Below are positions 8,230 through 13,849 of a stretch of DNA of 20,413 nucleotides, one piece after another. Position numbers and translations under genes: made by a program. The notes under the pieces were generated by a model. The model was not told the origin of the DNA, ran no database searches, and saw only the letters and a program-made list of their open reading frames with translations. Source of the DNA: a virus; IMG/VR virus record IMGVR_UViG_3300044732_001203, positions 1 to 20,413 of that record. One strand, given 5' to 3'. Within the stretch, counting starts at the first letter, position 1. Each line of letters begins with the position of its first letter.

Positions 8230-8520
8230 TCAGTCCTGTTGCCAGATTCTTCGTCTAATCGCTTCGACAATCCACATCAGCAGGTCTGGAGCGATTTGCC
8301 AGAACAGCCACACTAAAACGCCGGATGATAATGCCGCCGCGATGTCCTCGTTTGAGTCCGTTGGTTTAATTCGCCCACGCTCAGCAAGCCTCAACATCTT
8401 GCGGCCGTAATGATTGATGTGCAGTCGCTCGTCTCGACCGTCAGCAGCCAACGTGCGGCCTTGCGTAATGACTCCACGCTCGAAGATCACTCCAGCTATG
8501 ATTGCGTTTTCAAGACTCAT
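8230..8520 (-). CDS. Small protein with C-terminal membrane segment
   Basis: 96 residues. The ATG at 8520 forms a TGATG stop-start overlap with the gene before it. The N-terminal 60 residues are polar and basic (RDERLHINHYGRKMLRLAERGRI). The C-terminal part, SSGVLVWLFWQIAPDLLMWIVEAIRRR, is strongly hydrophobic and Trp-rich, ending in Arg residues, consistent with a single membrane helix with positive residues inside. It lies in the probable lysis or envelope block. A pinholin or spanin-like role is conceivable but nothing specific is recognisable. Confidence 0.65.
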   Translation of the reverse strand: MSLENAIIAGVIFERGVITQGRTLAADGRDERLHINHYGRKMLRLAERGRIKPTDSNEDIAAALSSGVLVWLFWQIAPDLLMWIVEAIRRRIWQQD

Positions 8521-8792
8521 CAGTAATTCACCCTGATCTGACTCAACCTCAGATCCACCAACGCATGATCCTCAAACGCCGTCACCCTCAAAACGTCCGG
8601 GCTGATTGGCCCCGGAATATCAACCTCGACCGTACCGTCTGTGATTGTCAAGATTGCCTGTTCGCCATCATGCTTCAGCCTCAAATTGACCGTCTCTGAA
8701 AACTCAATACGCTCAATGCGTCCACTGATCACCGCCTGAATTGCTTCGCGGATGTTTAGGTGTCGCAGGTCGATCGGCTTGATGAAACTCAT
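8520..8792 (-). CDS. Small beta-rich protein of unknown function
   Basis: 90 residues from ATG 8792, selected because it overlaps the upstream stop by 4 bases (ATGA); a longer in-frame reading would run back across the neighbouring gene. After a helical start (FIKPIDLRHLNIREAIQAVISGR) the protein is made of alternating hydrophobic strands (LRLKHDGEQAILTIT, TVEVDIPG, VLRVTAFEDHALVDLRL). It has no Cys and no membrane segment. No family is recognised. The stop-start coupling on both sides supports a real gene. Confidence 0.6.
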   Translation of the reverse strand: MSFIKPIDLRHLNIREAIQAVISGRIERIEFSETVNLRLKHDGEQAILTITDGTVEVDIPGPISPDVLRVTAFEDHALVDLRLSQIRVNY

Positions 8793-9544
8793 CGAAACAG
8801 ACCCCCGAACAATCCACGCCGCTGCCGCGTGTTCGTTGGGCAGACTCCGCCAGGGCAATTCGATCCTCGATTGATCATCTGCACTGGCTTTGATTTCATC
8901 GCGACTGGCTTGCCGTCATGAATCGACGCATGAATGTCGGCCATCTCCTGGTGAGTCATGCCGTCCGTGTTGATGCCATGCTCACGCAAATGTGCTGATG
9001 TCTGAAGGATTGTCGGATTCCAATTGCCTTCGATATTCCACCGCAGAACCGTGCCATCTGAAGCAACACGAGAAGAAGTCCCCGGCGTAGCGACCTTGAG
9101 AGGATTTGGGGTGTCGTTCGCTTTTGCCGGGGACTCAGGGGCAGACTCTGGATCACCATCCTTTCCGTTAGGATTGGAAACGACCTGAAGTGCATCAATC
9201 TGGCTTTTGATCGCGGCCAGTGCGGTTGTATTTGATTCGACGACTTTCAGGATCTCGTCTGACTTTGTCTCTACAGTCTTGGTTGATGTCAGCAGTGCAG
9301 ACAGCTCAGACGCTCGGGCCTGAAGTTCCGGAGATGGCAGTTCCGCCGCTCCGCATCCGATTGCAAAAAGCAGGCAAAAGCCAGCCAGCATCAGATCGCG
9401 AATGGTCGATGGAATGTGACCGAGCGGCACGCCACGCCCAAACCACCTTGCGACGTTCATGCAATCCCACGCTGACACGGTCCACGTTGCCACGACTTCT
9501 ACGCCGCCGTGATTCGGAGCGTCATCTTTGATTGTATTCATCAT
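8789..9544 (-). CDS. Membrane- or lipoprotein-like protein with coiled coil
   Basis: 251 residues from ATG 9544, which follows AAAGGAG by about 5 bases and overlaps the peptidase stop by 4 bases. A hydrophobic segment DLMLAGFCLLFAIGC lies at about 50-64 and ends in a lipobox-like AIGC; from the upstream start this is a late membrane anchor, from an internal Met29 or Met52 it would be a lipoprotein signal. Then come a coiled-coil-prone stretch (about 70-118, ARASELSALLTSTKTVETKSDEILKVVES), a Pro/Ser/Asn-rich linker, HLREHGINTDGMTHQEMADIHASIHDGKPV (about 186-215), and a tail with NCPGGVCPTNTRQRRGLFGGLFR. The layout (anchor, coiled coil, low-complexity linker, small domain) would suit an envelope-spanning lysis or structural protein. 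No family is recognised. Confidence 0.6.
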   Translation of the reverse strand: MMNTIKDDAPNHGGVEVVATWTVSAWDCMNVARWFGRGVPLGHIPSTIRDLMLAGFCLLFAIGCGAAELPSPELQARASELSALLTSTKTVETKSDEILKVVESNTTALAAIKSQIDALQVVSNPNGKDGDPESAPESPAKANDTPNPLKVATPGTSSRVASDGTVLRWNIEGNWNPTILQTSAHLREHGINTDGMTHQEMADIHASIHDGKPVAMKSKPVQMINRGSNCPGGVCPTNTRQRRGLFGGLFR

Positions 9545-10407
9545 GCCACTCCTTTACTTGGGCTGAAGTATCCCCCGCCACTGACAACTCGATTGTGAAA
9601 ACGTTCGACTGGCTTGTCAGGCATCAGCAAATAGCCACCAAACGGGGCAAACTGATTCCGCTGGTAGGCTTCGTAATTTGCTCGCGGCATCAGTTTGAAT
9701 CCGTTGCCGTGAGAGTTCCAAACGACCAGATACCAGATCCCGCCTAGCTCAATCGCTGCGATGATTTCCACAGCATGACCGCCGCCCCCGTTTGCATTTT
9801 TCGACCAGCACGAATACTTGTTTTGCAGCTTGATGAACGATGGAGCCCAATATACTCCGATATGTCCTGTTCCGCCTGCAGACAGTGCAATCAGCATCTG
9901 ATCCCACGGCGGCATTGGACCGTGTTCCGCGACGTAGCTATCTTCAATTGTCAGTCCCTTGGCTCGCTCCGCAAATCGACTGGCCTTTGTTTCATACGTG
10001 CCATACGCCCATTCAGATTCCAGACACAAGCCAGGCTTGACTCCGATGTCGGGGATGCCCTTCGTTAGCAGCTTAACGCCGCTCTGCATTGACGTTCCTT
10101 CATCGCGCCCGACATCGTTAGGAGACTGCACATATTCACTGGCGTTGTATGCGTATGTGTCGGAAAACTGCACCATTTTGCCGACGCAATAACGATGACG
10201 GGCCTCGGTCCCGTTCGCCGTCGCGTTGCCCTGGCAGTCGTTTTGCGTCTGCCGTTGATCCCGCATTTCCGCAAGCAGGATCTTCGACCACTCACGCAAT
10301 CGATCCTGCCAGCCCGCGTAATCCTCAGCACGCGGTGCGGAGACTTTCGCGGTGACTTCCATTTCCTTCCACTCGGCTGTCGTTGGGATTTTCAAAGCAT
10401 GTGTCAT
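9541..10407 (-). CDS. Papain-like (C1 family type) cysteine peptidase
   Basis: 288 residues. The triad expected for papain-type peptidases appears in the correct order and spacing: Cys58 in QNDCQGNATANGTEA, His211 in GGGGHAVEIIAAI, and Asn231 in LVVWNSHGNGF, matching the family pattern Cys...His...Asn-Ser-x-Gly. The DEGTSMQSGVKLLTKG segment (about 102-116) is also typical of this family. No signal peptide or cell-wall-binding domain is visible. It lies between the membrane protein genes of the presumed lysis block, coupled on both sides by ATGA overlaps. It may act as an endolysin-like peptidase, a virion maturation protease or a modifier of host protein; the sequence does not decide. Confidence 0.72.
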   Translation of the reverse strand: MTHALKIPTTAEWKEMEVTAKVSAPRAEDYAGWQDRLREWSKILLAEMRDQRQTQNDCQGNATANGTEARHRYCVGKMVQFSDTYAYNASEYVQSPNDVGRDEGTSMQSGVKLLTKGIPDIGVKPGLCLESEWAYGTYETKASRFAERAKGLTIEDSYVAEHGPMPPWDQMLIALSAGGTGHIGVYWAPSFIKLQNKYSCWSKNANGGGGHAVEIIAAIELGGIWYLVVWNSHGNGFKLMPRANYEAYQRNQFAPFGGYLLMPDKPVERFHNRVVSGGGYFSPSKGVA

Positions 10408-10862
10408 CGCACGTACCTCTCAATCCACGCCGCTTCTTTTTCAGCCGTCCATTGTTCGCCGCCGAACGCTTTCGCCTCTTCCGTGAGCAGGACAACCCAC
10501 GCCGCTTCTGCCTGCGGAATGAACCGAGACGACATCCACGCTGCTGAATCCGCCTCGCTCTTGATTTCCCCGGCTCGGAGTGCCTTGGCTCGCTCTCCGG
10601 ATAGACTGCGGAACGTGCCTTCCTGAGTGTCGAACACGGCAGAAACTGAATCCGCAGGCAATGGCCCCGGCCCCACCTCAATGCCGCCCGCTGCATAAAC
10701 TCCAGCCACTGCCCCGCAAACAATCAACGCAGCAGCCTTGGACCCACCAAAAAACCAAGACCGCCACGCGATTGACTTCGATGGCACTACGACGGCAGTA
10801 GTGGCTTTCTTGGCCGCTGGCTTTCGCTTTGCCGGAGGTTTTGCGGGGGCTTTTTTGGCCAT
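10404..10862 (-). CDS. Basic Lys/Ala/Pro-rich single-pass membrane protein
   Basis: 152 residues from ATG 10862, chosen because GGAG lies at a suitable distance whereas the GTG at 10871 does not. The first 30 residues are a histone H1-like Lys/Ala/Pro tail (AKKAPAKPPAKRKPAAKKA). A membrane helix at about 43-62 (KAAALIVCGAVAGVYAAGG) follows, then a helical acidic domain of about 90 residues containing repeated AAW motifs (SAAWMSSRF, EAAWVVLL, EAAWIERYV). With the basic tail inside, the C-terminal domain would face outward. It begins 2 bases after the holin-like gene and overlaps the peptidase start by 4 bases, so all three are likely co-translated. Function unknown; envelope-acting protein is plausible. 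Confidence 0.62.
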   Translation of the reverse strand: MAKKAPAKPPAKRKPAAKKATTAVVVPSKSIAWRSWFFGGSKAAALIVCGAVAGVYAAGGIEVGPGPLPADSVSAVFDTQEGTFRSLSGERAKALRAGEIKSEADSAAWMSSRFIPQAEAAWVVLLTEEAKAFGGEQWTAEKEAAWIERYVR

Positions 10863-10864
10863 GC

Positions 10865-11065
10865 TTACCACTCCACTGGAACGGAAGTGATAAGACGCAA
10901 GCCAATCGTGATTGTCCCGGAAATAGCGACTGCGGCAGAAATCGCTGTCGGGTATTGCTGAACAAACTCAGACCCAATCAGGACGCCAGTGATTCCGGCA
11001 GCCACTTGCAATACGCCGAAGATGTTGCTTTTGCTATACCAAACCTTCTTTGGCTTGTCCGACAT
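10865..11065 (-). CDS. Holin-like small membrane protein
   Basis: 66 residues from ATG 11065 (a GGGG sequence lies upstream). The layout is a short charged N-terminus SDKPKKVWYSKSN, a first membrane helix IFGVLQVAAGITGVLIGSEFV (about 14-34), a short turn, a second helix AISAAVAISGTITIGLRLIT (about 40-59), and a SVPVEW end. The WYxSK start and the LRLIT(x)xPV end resemble a common class of small phage holins with two helices. It is the first gene after a good promoter and precedes a peptidase, as expected for a lysis cassette. Family assignment is by pattern only. Confidence 0.68.
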   Translation of the reverse strand: MSDKPKKVWYSKSNIFGVLQVAAGITGVLIGSEFVQQYPTAISAAVAISGTITIGLRLITSVPVEW

Positions 11066-11153
11066 CTCGACACCCCACGACGCGATAAGTCCGCCACATT
11101 TCTGAGGGCGGTCAGCAGTCACAGTGTGTTTTTAAGAGCCAAGCGGTGCCGTC

Positions 11154-11181
11154 AGTGTACCAGGGTTTGTTTCGCTGTCAA
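11154..11181 (-). promoter_or_regulatory. Sigma-70-type promoter for the holin/lysis block
   Basis: On the minus strand a perfect -35 TTGACA (11181-11176) is followed after 16 bases by TACACT (11159-11154) preceded by TGG, giving an extended -10 pattern. Transcription would start near 11147, leaving a leader of about 80 bases before the holin-like ATG. It lies in the largest gap of this part of the window, where a new transcription unit is expected. Confidence 0.55.
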
Positions 11182-11274
11182 TGGCTTAGGGCAACACTGG
11201 AGTTCCGAACCGATGTTGATGATCCCGAAATCTGCTTCGGAATCATGGCCAACAGAGCTATGGTTAACCGATGC

Positions 11275-11430
11275 TCAATTTGCCTTCCAGCCGTACACCG
11301 TATCGCCGAACTTGATGAGCCCGTGCTTGGTTACGGCCCCCTCTTCGGTTACTTCGGTAACGACAGCCCAACCGGCTCCGGTGTGAATTTTTTGCCCGAC
11401 CTGAATTGATTTGCTCAACTTAAAAGTCAT
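11275..11430 (-). CDS. Small beta-rich protein of unknown function
   Basis: 51 residues from ATG 11430, which has AGGGGAAATCAA directly before it, a strong ribosome site; the longer in-frame reading from 11514 has none. Sequence MTFKLSKSIQVGQKIHTGAG, then WAVVTEVTEEGAVTKHG, suggests a compact SH3-like or KOW-like barrel of four or five short strands. It is followed by a 209-base gap (to 11066) that holds a 5-bp hairpin at 11229-11244 and the lysis promoter. No family is recognised. Confidence 0.6.
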   Translation of the reverse strand: MTFKLSKSIQVGQKIHTGAGWAVVTEVTEEGAVTKHGLIKFGDTVYGWKAN

Positions 11431-11467
11431 TTGATTTCCCCTGAAAAAGTAAACGCGAACACCAACA

Positions 11468-11478
11468 CCGCTGTTGAT
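11468..11478 (-). repeat. Copy of 11-bp intergenic repeat after the 41-residue ORF
   Basis: ATCAACAGCGG on the transcribed strand, two bases after the TAA of the small ORF at 11480-11605. Exact matches are at 11612-11622 (same strand) and 7531-7541 (opposite strand). Confidence 0.6.
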
Positions 11479-11479
11479 C

Positions 11480-11605
11480 TTAAACCTTGGGTCTCTCCCC
11501 AATTGTCTCGTCACCCAAATTGGCCGTGATCAGCGGCTCACTCCGAGAACCTAAGTTCCCGCCAAGGGCACAAATCTTCCTGACGTGCGGAATAGGATCG
11601 GACAT
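11480..11605 (-). CDS. Possible 41-residue small ORF in a gene gap
   Basis: ATG at 11605 to TAA at 11480. The peptide starts MSDPIPHVRKICALGG and ends DETIGERPKV. There is no clear Shine-Dalgarno sequence (only AGCGG about 7 bases upstream), so support is weak. In its favour, its stop is followed by the same ATCAACAGCGG motif that follows the stop of the neighbouring 84-residue gene, so it occupies a slot like the other small genes. It otherwise fills a 193-base stretch without a gene. It could equally be a decayed gene or spacer. Confidence 0.28.
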   Translation of the reverse strand: MSDPIPHVRKICALGGNLGSRSEPLITANLGDETIGERPKV

Positions 11606-11611
11606 CGACAA

Positions 11612-11622
11612 CCGCTGTTGAT
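11612..11622 (-). repeat. Copy of 11-bp intergenic repeat after the 84-residue gene
   Basis: ATCAACAGCGG on the transcribed strand, beginning a few bases after the TGA of the gene ending at 11624. It is identical to 11468-11478. Confidence 0.6.
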
Positions 11623-11623
11623 T

Positions 11624-11878
11624 TCAATTCTTTCCAGACTCCCATGCCTCGGCCTCACTGGCCCAAATGTCAGCATGTTTTTCGCAAAACTCAGCCTGAC
11701 TGGTCATCCGTACAATGTCGTCCAACAGCCACCTTCGCATCCGGTCATCATGTGTCTCTGAAATCCTCCGTCTTGTGTCGAGGATGGACGCGCGGATGTC
11801 CTCCGCACGACTGCGAAGCCTGTGAGCATTCGCAGTACATTCCTGAGCTATTTCAAGATCCTCGCTCGAAACTGTCAT
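11624..11878 (-). CDS. Small helical protein of unknown function
   Basis: 84 residues from ATG 11878; GGAGGTGATC immediately upstream is the strongest ribosome site in the window, and it overlaps the alternative GTG at 11884, so the ATG is the start. The protein is almost wholly helical and charged (AQECTANAHRLRSRAEDIRASILDTRRRISETHDDRMRRWLLDDIVRM), with three Trp near the C-terminus (RRWLL, DIWASEAEAWESG). It resembles an antiparallel helical hairpin or coiled coil. No family is recognised. Confidence 0.62.
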   Translation of the reverse strand: MTVSSEDLEIAQECTANAHRLRSRAEDIRASILDTRRRISETHDDRMRRWLLDDIVRMTSQAEFCEKHADIWASEAEAWESGKN

Positions 11879-11925
11879 GATCACCTCCGACTCGCGCCCA
11901 CCGGAACGGAATACCGCTCCTCATT

Positions 11926-12396
11926 TTAGACCAGACCAGCCGCCTTAAGTACCGCCGTTAGATCGTCAGTTGACCCAGCGACTTCAACCTTCGCCAACAG
12001 TTTCCGTTCCTGCTGAGACACGGTGAATCGATTCTGACCGGCCCGCACTTCCTTTGTCGCGTTGTGCTTCGCGATGTCCTTCAGGAGTTCCCGGAAGTCG
12101 CCAGAGCATTCACAGTTGTCCCAGCGATTCCGGCGGCTGCCGCTTTCGATCACCATGTCCGCTGGTTTCGCCTTGCGAACTGATTCAGCCAATTTCTTCC
12201 GGAGTTCAGCAGCCTTCTTTTCAGCCGCATCCAGTTGGGCAATCATCGCTGACAGCTTCAGGGACTTCGTCAGACTCTCTTCCGCCTTCTCGATGTCCAG
12301 GCTGCTCGGCTCACGAGTCGCCGCGTTGTAGCGGGCTGCAAACTCACTTTTCACCAAATCAGCTACCCGCTGACGATCACGCAAAGAAACTGCCAT
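11926..12396 (-). CDS. Coiled-coil protein of unknown function
   Basis: 156 residues from ATG 12396; GAAGGG stands about 9 bases upstream and the GTG at 12405 is too close to it. Residues about 35-80 are a strong coiled coil (IEKAEESLTKSLKLSAMIAQLDAAEKKAAELRKKLAESV). A small central patch, RRNRWDNCECSGDF, then a helical C-terminal domain (RELLKDIAKHN, QERKLLAKVEVAGSTDDLTAVLKAAGLV) follow. No catalytic motif is visible. It lies among small genes between replication and lysis modules. Confidence 0.62.
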   Translation of the reverse strand: MAVSLRDRQRVADLVKSEFAARYNAATREPSSLDIEKAEESLTKSLKLSAMIAQLDAAEKKAAELRKKLAESVRKAKPADMVIESGSRRNRWDNCECSGDFRELLKDIAKHNATKEVRAGQNRFTVSQQERKLLAKVEVAGSTDDLTAVLKAAGLV

Positions 12397-12465
12397 CTCT
12401 AACACCCTTCAAAAGCCCAATAAATTCCGGTCCCCACCATGAGGATCGAATACAAGTTCCGCTGC

Positions 12466-12681
12466 TCACAGCCCGTGTTTTGCACACTCAATCTGACATC
12501 GCAGGTCCGCAACCTCTCGTGCCAGTACCTCGGCCGCTTCGACTAGATCCCAGTCATCTTCCTGCGGTCGACCGAGCCGTCGAGCAGTCAGCAGTATTGC
12601 CTCATCCGGTTTCATGTCGCCGCTTGTCTTTTTGTTGTCGAGGTACTCAATTGCTTCCTCAACAGTCACCAGTCGTGTCAT
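12466..12681 (-). CDS. Small acidic helical protein of unknown function
   Basis: 71 residues; GGAG stands about 8 bases before ATG 12681. Sequence MTRLVTVEEAIEYLDNKKTSG then PDEAILLTARRLGRPQEDDW and a helix EAAEVLAREVADLRCQIECAKHGL. The last helix has heptad-like spacing, so dimerisation is likely. The gene is preceded by a 25-base repeat unit (12691-12715) that also precedes the next upstream gene. No family is recognised. Confidence 0.58.
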   Translation of the reverse strand: MTRLVTVEEAIEYLDNKKTSGDMKPDEAILLTARRLGRPQEDDWDLVEAAEVLAREVADLRCQIECAKHGL

Positions 12682-12690
12682 CTCACATCT

Positions 12691-12715
12691 CCAATGTTTT
12701 TGCGCCTAGCGGATG
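12691..12715 (-). repeat. Leader repeat unit, copy 1
   Basis: Plus-strand CCAATGTTTTTG (12691-12702), five variable bases, then AGCGGATG (12708-12715). The same two blocks with identical spacing recur at 13025-13049. On the transcript each copy lies just upstream of the ribosome site of a small gene. Confidence 0.6.
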
Positions 12716-12728
12716 CAATTACCGATGC

Positions 12729-13016
12729 TCACATCTCAATAATTCGCTGCAGCATCCGATATGCTGTATCGGCCTCAAATTCGGTCTGATACGTCCAGCC
12801 ACGATTCAAACGCTTTCGGGTTTCGCGACAATACGCATAAAACTCATCGACAGCCCGCACGAAAGACTCAGGATCTGTGACCTGACCAGACGTGATCAAG
12901 TCCAGTTCAAACCTCCACGAAACCTTTACGGTACGCTGACGAAGGCGAATCCACCGATCACCTCCAGCGTCTGTCACATCTGTTGTTCCATCGCTAACCG
13001 AGTATGCCTGTGCCAT
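12729..13016 (-). CDS. Small phage protein of unknown function
   Basis: 95 residues from ATG 13016, preceded by GGGGAAAGTA; a longer reading from 13079 would overlap the ribbon-helix-helix gene and lacks a ribosome site. The N-terminal half is beta-like (AQAYSVSDGTTDVTDAGGDRW, TVKVSWRFELDLI), the C-terminal half helical (DPESFVRAVDEFYAYCRETRKRLNRGW, ADTAYRMLQRIIEM). It is preceded by leader repeat copy 2. No family is recognised. Confidence 0.58.
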   Translation of the reverse strand: MAQAYSVSDGTTDVTDAGGDRWIRLRQRTVKVSWRFELDLITSGQVTDPESFVRAVDEFYAYCRETRKRLNRGWTYQTEFEADTAYRMLQRIIEM

Positions 13017-13024
13017 TACTTTCC

Positions 13025-13049
13025 CCAATGTTTTTGTGAACAGCGGATG
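13025..13049 (-). repeat. Leader repeat unit, copy 2, with overlapping hairpin
   Basis: CCAATGTTTTTG (13025-13036) plus five bases plus AGCGGATG (13042-13049), matching 12691-12715. Its AGCGGA also pairs with TCCGCT at 13056-13061 (8-base loop), a hairpin that overlaps the stop codon of the ribbon-helix-helix gene. Confidence 0.6.
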
Positions 13050-13059
13050 TTCCACTCCG

Positions 13060-13233
13060 CTAGTCTTCGCTTGCATCAATCAGCCTGCCAATCGCCTCCG
13101 ACACACTGACGCCTTGCCGTTTTGCACGGGCCTTGATCTTCTTTTCACGCTTCGGACTGATCCACAGCGACATGACCTTGGCTCGCATTCCTGCGGGATG
13201 TTTCGGGCGACCTTTTGAGGCTTTCTTTTTCAT
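13060..13233 (-). CDS. Ribbon-helix-helix (CopG/Arc-like) DNA-binding protein
   Basis: 57 residues. A basic tail (MKKKASKGRPKHPAGMRAK) is followed by VMSLWISPKREKKIKARAKR, then QGVSVSEAIGRLIDASED. This is the ribbon-helix-helix pattern: a strand (MSLWIS), helix A (PKREKKIKARAKRQ), a G.S turn and helix B (SVSEAIGRLID). Such proteins bind DNA as dimers and often repress their own promoter. Unlike almost all its neighbours it has no Shine-Dalgarno sequence; the candidate promoter at 13240-13268 would start transcription at or next to the ATG. It heads the run of small genes and is a good candidate for their regulator. Confidence 0.68.
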   Translation of the reverse strand: MKKKASKGRPKHPAGMRAKVMSLWISPKREKKIKARAKRQGVSVSEAIGRLIDASED

Positions 13234-13239
13234 AAACAA

Positions 13240-13268
13240 AAGCTAATAGGTTTATTGCGGGAAGTCAA
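13240..13268 (-). promoter_or_regulatory. Candidate promoter for the ribbon-helix-helix gene
   Basis: Minus strand TTGACT (13268-13263), 17-base spacer, then a poor -10 TAGCTT (13245-13240) or the nearby TATTAG at shorter spacing. The spacer is AT-rich and contains AATAGGTTTATT, a partly symmetrical site that could serve as operator. It occupies the whole gap after the 60-residue gene. Confidence 0.35.
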
Positions 13269-13271
13269 CAG

Positions 13272-13454
13272 TTACTTTATCTCCTTGATCACCTTCACCT
13301 GAATCAGCCGCAACTGATACGTCAGAAATCGTTTCCTGTCGCTCGCCAATTGCTTCTCTGCTTCGGCCTTATCTTTCGACCGAAATGACTCACGCCAGAG
13401 AACATCGGCAGCCCTGCGAAACTCGACAACGTATTCCGGTTTGTTTTCGCTCAT
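13272..13454 (-). CDS. Small basic protein of unknown function
   Basis: 60 residues from ATG 13454, which overlaps the stop of the upstream gene by 4 bases (ATGA). Sequence MSENKPEYVVEFRRAADVLW, then a charged helix RSKDKAEAEKQLASDRKRFL and a final strand LRLIQVKVIKEIK. The strand-helix-strand layout resembles many short phage proteins of unknown role. It ends the replication transcription unit. Confidence 0.6.
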   Translation of the reverse strand: MSENKPEYVVEFRRAADVLWRESFRSKDKAEAEKQLASDRKRFLTYQLRLIQVKVIKEIK

Positions 13455-13849
13455 ACATCCAGCCCCCATGCGTCCGCCAAAGCCTTCAATGTTGCCGCGC
13501 CTAGTTTCACATCGCCTTGCGATGGTGTTCCGTTCCGCTCACGCCTGAGTGACTCACACGCAATGACAATCTTCCCGAGGTCCGGAAATGGATCTGGCCC
13601 ATGAGCAATCTTCAGGATGACCGCGTTGACAATCTTCGGATCGAAAACGCTGAGAGAGGCCAACCACGTTTCTGCCTGATGGCTCGTGAGCTGTACCGTC
13701 GCCTTCGCAGAGCAAAGCCTTTCAAGACTTCCAATCAACCGGCCCGCCTTAGTCGCCGCTGGCAGCAATCGCGGCCCGGATTGAGTTGAAGGCACTTGCG
13801 TTTGCGTTCTCGCGATGCTGTGACGTTGTGAGTCGTTGCGTTCCGCCAT
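13451..13849 (-). CDS. Candidate replicative helicase loader-type protein
   Basis: 132 residues from ATG 13849, which has AGGGG about 8 bases upstream; an ATG two codons earlier sits too close to it. The first 33 codons overlap the end of the replication initiator gene in another frame. The N-terminal part is polar and disordered (DSQRHSIARTQTQVPSTQSG). The rest is helical, and LSVFDPKIVNAVILKIAHGPDPFPDLGKIVIACESLRRER resembles phage helicase-loader or initiation-accessory proteins, where a small helical domain ends in fP..g.i. Position directly after the initiator, as lambda P follows O, supports this. The family call is tentative. Confidence 0.5.
   Translation of the reverse strand: MAERNDSQRHSIARTQTQVPSTQSGPRLLPAATKAGRLIGSLERLCSAKATVQLTSHQAETWLASLSVFDPKIVNAVILKIAHGPDPFPDLGKIVIACESLRRERNGTPSQGDVKLGAATLKALADAWGLDV

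Noticed and set aside
10865-11122. Longer 85-residue form of the holin-like protein
   Set aside because: The upstream extension lacks a ribosome site and reads through the predicted leader; ATG 11065 with GGGG upstream gives a normal holin N-terminus.
12054-13109. A 351-residue open frame on the plus strand
   Set aside because: It runs across several well-supported minus-strand genes and their gaps, is Ser/Pro/Cys/His-rich without any motif, and has no ribosome site. It is a chance antisense frame.
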